This document shows, one piece after another, positions 63,927 through 64,000 of a stretch of 64,000 nucleotides of DNA; within the stretch, counting starts at the first letter, position 1; every line of letters begins with the position of its first letter. The translations under genes were made by a program, and so were the position numbers. The stretch is from NCBI GenBank assembly GCA_910580195.1, contig CAJTWA010000012.1, forward strand, positions 23,329 to 87,328, read 5' to 3'. The notes below the pieces were generated by a model. That model was not told the origin of the DNA. It did not search any database and saw only the letters and a program-made list of their open reading frames with translations. Origin of the DNA: an uncultured Lachnospiraceae bacterium (GTDB lineage: Bacteria; Bacillota; Clostridia; Lachnospirales; Lachnospiraceae).

Positions 63927-64000
63927 ACTGGGTAGTTATAACGCTGCAGATAAAAACTTAAAATCTTATATTATGCAAAAGGACACTTTCATTCTGTGAA

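Overview
The window looks like a chromosomal segment of a Gram-positive, flagellated, polysaccharide-coated clostridium, most likely Lachnospiraceae. The evidence is the pairing of an MreB-family gene with two rod/hook genes of the FlhO/FlhP type (a Firmicutes arrangement), cdaA-cdaR-glmM synteny, ComF next to a flagellar-operon (YvyF-type) protein, InlB-type repeat surface proteins, and Clostridia-type integrases. No rRNA or tRNA gene and no CRISPR array was seen. Almost every gene is on the minus strand.

Region 1 (1-27.3 kb) is a surface polysaccharide locus. Read in the direction of transcription it holds a GT2 glycosyltransferase, rfbD, rfbB, two more GT2 enzymes, a large membrane protein, a two-part GT2 protein, a lone plus-strand GT2, a Wzx-type flippase, a secreted InlB-repeat/glycosidase-like protein, rfbA-rfbC, a secreted transglutaminase-like protein, a plus-strand secreted protein, a phosphoglycosyl transferase that would start the glycan, two tandem Wzy/ligase-like polytopic proteins, and a GT2 cut by the window edge. 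All four dTDP-L-rhamnose genes are present but in two blocks, so rhamnose is a likely component.

Region 2 (27.3-34.2 kb) is housekeeping: HPr-like phosphocarrier, GlmM, the c-di-AMP pair CdaR/CdaA, two membrane proteins transcribed from a near-consensus promoter, then a YvyF-type protein and ComF. Region 3 (34.2-37.5 kb) is a three-gene ABC importer of the TrpXYZ type behind a palindromic operator candidate, next to a long inverted-repeat element. Region 4 (37.5-48.9 kb) is mreB/mbl, flhO, flhP, a rod-binding protein and recD2 as one run, a 44-aa small gene, and then uvrB and uvrA.

Region 5 (48.9-59.4 kb) is an AT-richer accessory island next to uvrB. It begins with wrecked tyrosine recombinase genes and a sigma/integrase chimera and continues with a redox operon (flavodoxins, two of them lipoproteins and one fused to a formylglycine-generating-enzyme-like domain, aldo/keto reductase, carboxymuconolactone decarboxylase-cupin, DUF4405-like membrane protein). 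A TetR/flavin reductase pair follows, with two perfect operators framing a consensus promoter. The island ends at a diverged 75-bp copy of the uvrB 5' region fused to a nuclease-family remnant.

Region 6 (59.4-64 kb) is an apparently intact mobilizable element: tyrosine integrase, XRE regulator, excisionase, oriT-like inverted repeats and a MOBV relaxase.

Intergenic DNA is unusually rich in short tandem duplications (39-76 bp units at six places, two of them copies of a gene's own 3' end) and in inverted-repeat elements. One family with CTAGTGTGCTG ends occurs at 4.6 kb and 37.8 kb.
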